Part shown: in pieces, positions 5,909 to 9,054 of the stretch
How the letters are laid out: each line of letters starts with the position of its first letter
How positions within the stretch are numbered: position 1 is the stretch's first letter
NCBI GenBank assembly: GCA_018665505.1
Contig: JABJCS010000804.1
Span: 1 to 9,054, forward strand
Length of the DNA: 9,054 bases
Source: Alphaproteobacteria bacterium
Lineage (GTDB): Bacteria > Pseudomonadota > Alphaproteobacteria > UBA8366
Direction: 5' to 3'
Program-made: the position numbers and the translations under genes
Notes under the pieces: generated by a model
The model's input: only the letters and a program-made list of their open reading frames with translations
The model's database searches: none
Told to the model about the DNA's origin: nothing

Positions 5909-7002
5909 TTCAATTCGGCCCGTAGTTTCTGCCGCAGTACATCAATCGGCACACCCTTACCGTCGCCCGGTAGATACCAGAAGGTCCATCCGTTGCAGCT
6001 CTCGGCTCCTTGAACGGCGGCACCGACTTGGTGGATAGAACCGCGATGGTCGGCAGCGATCAGGGTGCCGTCGGCGCGGACCTTGGCGGTCCAACGTCGG
6101 CAATGGCTATGGAGGACGGTGCCCGGCTCGAGCAGGCCGCGCTCGACCAGCCACCCGAATGGGATGCGCGGCTCTTTGCGCTTTGACGGTGTCTGCAGCA
6201 GGCTGATGTCGGCCGCCATCGGAATTTGCGCCAAACGCTTTCGTGCGACCTTGGCATAGGCTTCATCGCGCTCGAGCCCCAAATACTTGCGGCCAAGCTT
6301 TTTCGCGACGGCGCCGGTGGTGCCGGTACCAAAAAACGGATCGAGGATAATGTCACCCGGATTGGTCGCAGCCAGTATGGCGCGGTGCAATAGCGCTTCC
6401 GGTTTTTGCGTCGGGTGGGCTTTCGCGCCTTCGGCATTTTTCAATCGTTCGTGACCGGTGCAAATCGGCATTACCCAATCGCTGCGCATCTGCAGGTCTT
6501 CGTTCAGCGCCTTCATGGCTTCGTAGTTGAAGGTATATTTTGAATCTGCGGAACGTGCGCACCAAATCATCGTCTCATGCGCGTTCGTGAAGCGGCGTCC
6601 CCGGAAATTCGGCATCGGATTGGTCTTAACCCAGACGACGTCGTTCAGAATCCAATACCCCAAATCCTGCAACGTGGCACCGACGCGGTAGATATTATGA
6701 TAGCTACCGATCACCCACAGAGTACCATCGTCCTTCAAGACACGACGGCATTCGTCGAGCCATTTCCAGGTAAACTCGTCATAGGAAGCAAAACCGTCGA
6801 ACTTGTCCCACGCCTCATCGACACCGTCGACGCGGCTGTCGTTCGGGCGCCGTAATTCGCCGGTCAGCTGTAGATTATAGGGCGGGTCGGCAAAAACCAT
6901 GTCGACCGAGCGGTCCGGTAACGAGGTGAGTAATTCCAATGAATCACCCAATAGAATCTCGTTCTCGGGAAGAGTATTGGAGTATTGTTTTCCATTTATC
7001 AT
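5905..7002 (-). CDS. ccrM: Cell-cycle-regulated DNA adenine methyltransferase (GANTC-specific)
   Basis: This 365-residue beta-class adenine-N6 methyltransferase has the catalytic motif DPPY (39-42, in VFADPPYNLQL) before the S-adenosylmethionine motif DPFFGTGT (221-228), with HPTQKPE at 196-202. The C-terminal part, about 280-365, contains the extra domain characteristic of CcrM (FGWLVERGLLEPGTVL at 282-297, SCNGWTFW at 335-342) that contributes DNA contacts in Caulobacter CcrM. The known role is methylation of GANTC after replication, influencing cell-cycle transcription in alphaproteobacteria; it has no cognate nuclease. The start at 7002 gives MINGKQYSNTLPENEILLGD, an N-terminus of usual length, but no Shine-Dalgarno sequence precedes it, so weak or leaderless initiation is possible. 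The gene follows rnhB after a 98-bp AT-rich gap with GANTC sites, suggesting its own regulated promoter. Confidence 0.96.
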   Translation of the reverse strand: MINGKQYSNTLPENEILLGDSLELLTSLPDRSVDMVFADPPYNLQLTGELRRPNDSRVDGVDEAWDKFDGFASYDEFTWKWLDECRRVLKDDGTLWVIGSYHNIYRVGATLQDLGYWILNDVVWVKTNPMPNFRGRRFTNAHETMIWCARSADSKYTFNYEAMKALNEDLQMRSDWVMPICTGHERLKNAEGAKAHPTQKPEALLHRAILAATNPGDIILDPFFGTGTTGAVAKKLGRKYLGLERDEAYAKVARKRLAQIPMAADISLLQTPSKRKEPRIPFGWLVERGLLEPGTVLHSHCRRWTAKVRADGTLIAADHRGSIHQVGAAVQGAESCNGWTFWYLPGDGKGVPIDVLRQKLRAELN

Positions 7003-7100
7003 GTATTAAAGATGATTCATTCGATTCATCACGTCAACATGAAGAATTTGCCTAGTAATAACTTAAATATTTAGACCAATATATTGAGTCTAATTAGTTA
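7003..7100 (-). promoter_or_regulatory. ccrM leader/promoter region with three GANTC sites
   Basis: This AT-rich gap between rnhB and ccrM contains GANTC at 7014-7018, 7023-7027 and 7086-7090. The first two lie in a direct repeat of GATTCAT with a 9-bp offset, just before the ccrM start. TTGACG (7037-7032, minus strand) is a plausible -35; 17 nt on, CATCTT (7014-7009) is a poor -10. In Caulobacter, ccrM expression is timed through methylation-sensitive GANTC sites in its promoter, so a similar control is inferred. A TTAA-N7-TTAA CtrA box was looked for and not found. Confidence 0.55.
7071..7093. repeat. Inverted repeat in the rnhB-ccrM gap
   Basis: The arms TTAGAC (7071-7076) and GTCTAA (7088-7093) are perfect reverse complements. 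They enclose the perfect 10-bp palindrome CAATATATTG (7077-7086), with a single unpaired A at 7087. The third GANTC site (7086-7090) lies inside it. It begins 8 nt after the rnhB stop. No T-run follows on the minus strand and the stem is AT-rich, so an operator for a dimeric protein is more likely than an intrinsic terminator. Confidence 0.6.
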
Positions 7101-7715
7101 TTATTCGCTATATCTAGTGGCAGCCGCCCGAATGGGGGCGAAACTTTGCCTATGGGCGGGTGTTACACCGAGCCGAGTGAGCGCCTCTTTATGTTCTTTG
7201 GTGCCGTAACCGGCGTTCCGCTCCCAGCCGTAACCGGGGTATTGTTCTGCCAGAACGGTCATCATCCGGTCGCGGGTGACTTTGGCGACAATTGAAGCTG
7301 CGGCGATCGACAGAGACAGCGAATCCCCTTTTACAATAGTCGTCACCTCCGCTGCGATGGAGGGTGCCCGATTGCCGTCGACCAACACGCTGACCGGCGT
7401 CTTGGAGAGGCCGTCGATTGCACGTTGCATGGCCAGCATGGTCGCTTGCAGAATATTGATGTCATCGATTTCGGTTGGCGATGCGACACCGACACCGATA
7501 TCCGCGACTGGCTCTAGTGCCGCGAGTAGGTCTTCGCGAACGCCCTTTTTTAATTTCTTCGAATCGTCGAGCCGGGTGAGCAGATAGGGATCCAGGACGC
7601 CCGTTGGTAGGATTACCGCCGCGGCGACAACCGGGCCGGCCCAAGGGCCACGACCGGCTTCGTCGACGCCGGCCACTGGCGGAGTGCACGTGTGTTCAAA
7701 TGTGAAATCAGGCAT
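7101..7715 (-). CDS. rnhB: Ribonuclease HII
   Basis: This enzyme cleaves RNA in RNA-DNA hybrids and nicks 5' to single ribonucleotides misincorporated in DNA. The signature GVDEAGRG (16-23) supplies D18 and E19. D113 (VLVDGNRAP) and D131 (KGDSLSLSIAAASIVAKVTRD) complete the four-acid metal site. With the start at 7715 it has 204 residues, normal for the family. An in-frame ATG at 7742 would add nine residues (MKTKCGGQA), but it is preceded by a C-rich, SD-less sequence. The 7715 ATG has GGGGG 7 nt upstream and overlaps the end of the antiporter gene by 8 nt (ATGCCTGA), suggesting translational coupling. Its position before ccrM matches a neighbourhood known in alphaproteobacteria. Confidence 0.95.
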   Translation of the reverse strand: MPDFTFEHTCTPPVAGVDEAGRGPWAGPVVAAAVILPTGVLDPYLLTRLDDSKKLKKGVREDLLAALEPVADIGVGVASPTEIDDINILQATMLAMQRAIDGLSKTPVSVLVDGNRAPSIAAEVTTIVKGDSLSLSIAAASIVAKVTRDRMMTVLAEQYPGYGWERNAGYGTKEHKEALTRLGVTPAHRQSFAPIRAAATRYSE

Positions 7716-9054
7716 CGCCTGGCCCCCGCATTTGGTCTTCATCGGGAGGAGTGTGTTGGGTTTTTCGGCGATTTTTTATTTGCTCGCGGATATAGCGTCG
7801 CAGGCGTTCGACCCAAATTTCGATACGGGTGACGATCCAAATAGCTGCGTCATAGAGTGCCCGGCTGTTGCGCCGCGTGAAACGCCATTCCCGAAAATAG
7901 ACCAGCCGCAATAGTCCGCCGATGGTGTCCATGCGTCGGGCAGCACGGTGTTGGACGCGTCTGGCGCTGTTCATCCAGATTGGGCTGGTGATCAAGGAGA
8001 GCACGGTGACCGCGACGACGAGACGGTAGAGATCGGAATCGATAATTGAGCTATCGATGGCGACACCGCCGAGAATAAAACCGAACTCGCCGATTTGCGC
8101 GAGGAACAGGCTCGAGAGGAAGGCGTGTCGCCAGCTTTCTCCCATGGCTCGAAAGATCGCGGTGTTGAGCGCTGTCTTGAAGATGGTAACGAAGGCCCAT
8201 AGCAGGAGGACGAGGCCGAGATTGTCCCACAAGAATTGGAGATCAATCAGCAAACCGATGGACAGGAAAAACGTCATCAAGAGAATACTCTCGATGGGCT
8301 TCGCCGCCGCGAATAGTTCGTGTCGCTGTTGACTGCTGCCGACGATGAGTCCCGCGAGAAAGGCTCCAAAGACGGCAGAAATACCGACAAGTCCGGCGAG
8401 AGCTGCCGCCGCGAAGCACCAAGCAAGGGCGGCGACAGGTCTAAGGTCGACCTTACCGAGAACCAAATTTGAGAAGGGTAAATTAAACCTCTGTCGACGA
8501 CTGAGGTATCGTATCAACAAAATAAGAAGGCCAACGGTCAGGCATATTTCCAGAACGATAAAAAAGTCGAATCCATCGCCGGAAAGGCCCGTCAAAATGA
8601 TTAACATCGGCGCCACCGCAAGATCCTGGGCGATGAGTACTCCGACTGCGATACGGCCCACGCGTTGGCGAAGCGCGCCCACGTCTTCCATCATCGTGAC
8701 GCCGACCGCGGTGCTGGAGAGCGCCAAGACAAAGGCGAAGAGGAGGACGTGGGACATCGGCCAGCCGAGCGCATATCCCAGAAACAGCACGGCGATCAAA
8801 CTGACGAGAATCTGAAGCCCGGCGCTGAAAACCGCGATGCGCCACATATGGCGAAAACTACGAACCGACAGTTCCATCCCGATGATGTAGGGCAACATCA
8901 ACACGCCGAGCTCGGCCAAAGCTTCGATCTGTCCTCGGTCGCCGACCAACGCCAGACCGGATGGTCCCAGCAATACCCCCGCCAGAATGTAACCGACGAT
9001 GGCGGGCTGGTTCAGTCGCGCCATCGCCATGCCGCATAGGGTCGCTGCCGCCGC
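7708..9054 (-). CDS. CPA2-family (Kef-type) monovalent cation:proton antiporter (N-terminus cut off)
   Basis: This polytopic inner-membrane protein exchanges H+ for K+ or Na+. The frame is open to the window edge, giving 448 visible residues; the first Met in view (9030) lies inside the first membrane region, so the true start is beyond the window. Counted from that Met, family blocks are GYILAGVLLGPSGL (13-26), IIGMEL (49-54), LALSSTAV (102-109) and the ion-site QD (135-136, in VLIAQDLAVAP). Further on are GAFLAGLIVGSS, FFLSIGLLIDL and, near residue 310, LAQIGEFGFIL. After the last membrane span comes a basic tail of about 95 residues rich in Arg and aromatic residues; no Rossmann-type TrkA-N (RCK) domain is present, unlike KefB/KefC. 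It is co-directional with rnhB and overlaps it. The ion specificity cannot be read. Confidence 0.9.
   Translation of the reverse strand, partial: AAAATLCGMAMARLNQPAIVGYILAGVLLGPSGLALVGDRGQIEALAELGVLMLPYIIGMELSVRSFRHMWRIAVFSAGLQILVSLIAVLFLGYALGWPMSHVLLFAFVLALSSTAVGVTMMEDVGALRQRVGRIAVGVLIAQDLAVAPMLIILTGLSGDGFDFFIVLEICLTVGLLILLIRYLSRRQRFNLPFSNLVLGKVDLRPVAALAWCFAAAALAGLVGISAVFGAFLAGLIVGSSQQRHELFAAAKPIESILLMTFFLSIGLLIDLQFLWDNLGLVLLLWAFVTIFKTALNTAIFRAMGESWRHAFLSSLFLAQIGEFGFILGGVAIDSSIIDSDLYRLVVAVTVLSLITSPIWMNSARRVQHRAARRMDTIGGLLRLVYFREWRFTRRNSRALYDAAIWIVTRIEIWVERLRRYIREQIKNRRKTQHTPPDEDQMRGPGDA

Noticed and set aside
5905..7002. ccrM as part of a restriction-modification system
   Set aside because: No endonuclease-like gene is adjacent, and the CcrM-specific C-terminal domain and rnhB neighbour fit the solitary alphaproteobacterial methyltransferase.
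7071..7093. Reading the inverted repeat as an intrinsic terminator of rnhB
   Set aside because: The stem is AT-rich and no U-run follows it on the minus strand, so it does not meet the usual pattern.
7003..7100. A CtrA binding box (TTAA-N7-TTAA) upstream of ccrM
   Set aside because: TTAA occurs at 7006 and 7063, and TTAG at 7071, but none are spaced by seven bases.
7716..7742. Upstream in-frame start of rnhB at 7742
   Set aside because: It would add nine residues without a Shine-Dalgarno sequence and increase the overlap with the antiporter gene. The 7715 start has a G-rich site upstream. It cannot be fully excluded.

Overview
The window looks like part of an alphaproteobacterial chromosome. 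The main evidence is a CcrM-type GANTC adenine methyltransferase with the CcrM-specific C-terminal domain, directly downstream of a ribonuclease HII gene, an order known from alphaproteobacteria. The sequence is moderately GC-rich, with sharply AT-rich intergenic gaps. A Rhodospirillales-like host is a guess; nothing here fixes the order or genus.

Positions 1-5908 hold an accessory metabolic block of six genes in four short transcription units. On the minus strand, a MarR-type regulator (673-1212) is followed by a UbiD-family prenyl-FMN decarboxylase (656 to beyond the window start). Divergent from them is a plus-strand HpaB-type FADH2-dependent monooxygenase (1320-2837). The gap between the two units holds facing promoter-like hexamers and a 14-bp palindrome that overlaps both, the expected arrangement for an autoregulating MarR repressor. 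Converging on the monooxygenase is a PhyH-family Fe(II)/2-oxoglutarate oxygenase (2834-3850, minus). Divergent from that is a plus-strand pair: an NAD-type short-chain dehydrogenase (3964-4737) and a second, different PhyH-family oxygenase (4742-5908).

Taken together, a decarboxylase, a flavin hydroxylase, two 2-oxoglutarate oxygenases and a dehydrogenase suggest oxidative breakdown or tailoring of a small, probably aromatic or heteroaromatic acid. The substrate is not readable from sequence. Two partners the chemistry needs, a flavin reductase for the monooxygenase and a UbiX prenyltransferase for the decarboxylase, are not in the window. The monooxygenase carries unusual residues at two of the three positions that contact 4-hydroxyphenylacetate in characterised HpaB enzymes, which argues against that substrate.

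Positions 5905-9054 hold a minus-strand housekeeping run in the order CPA2 (Kef-type) cation:proton antiporter, rnhB, ccrM. The antiporter and rnhB overlap. A 98-bp AT-rich gap before ccrM contains three GANTC sites and a large inverted repeat, suggesting that ccrM has its own methylation-sensitive promoter. Both convergent junctions (2834-2837 and 5905-5908) are 4-nt overlaps in which the two stop codons interlock, so there is no room for a terminator between facing genes. No tRNA, rRNA, CRISPR array, insertion sequence or phage gene was seen, and no gene-free stretch is longer than about 110 bases.
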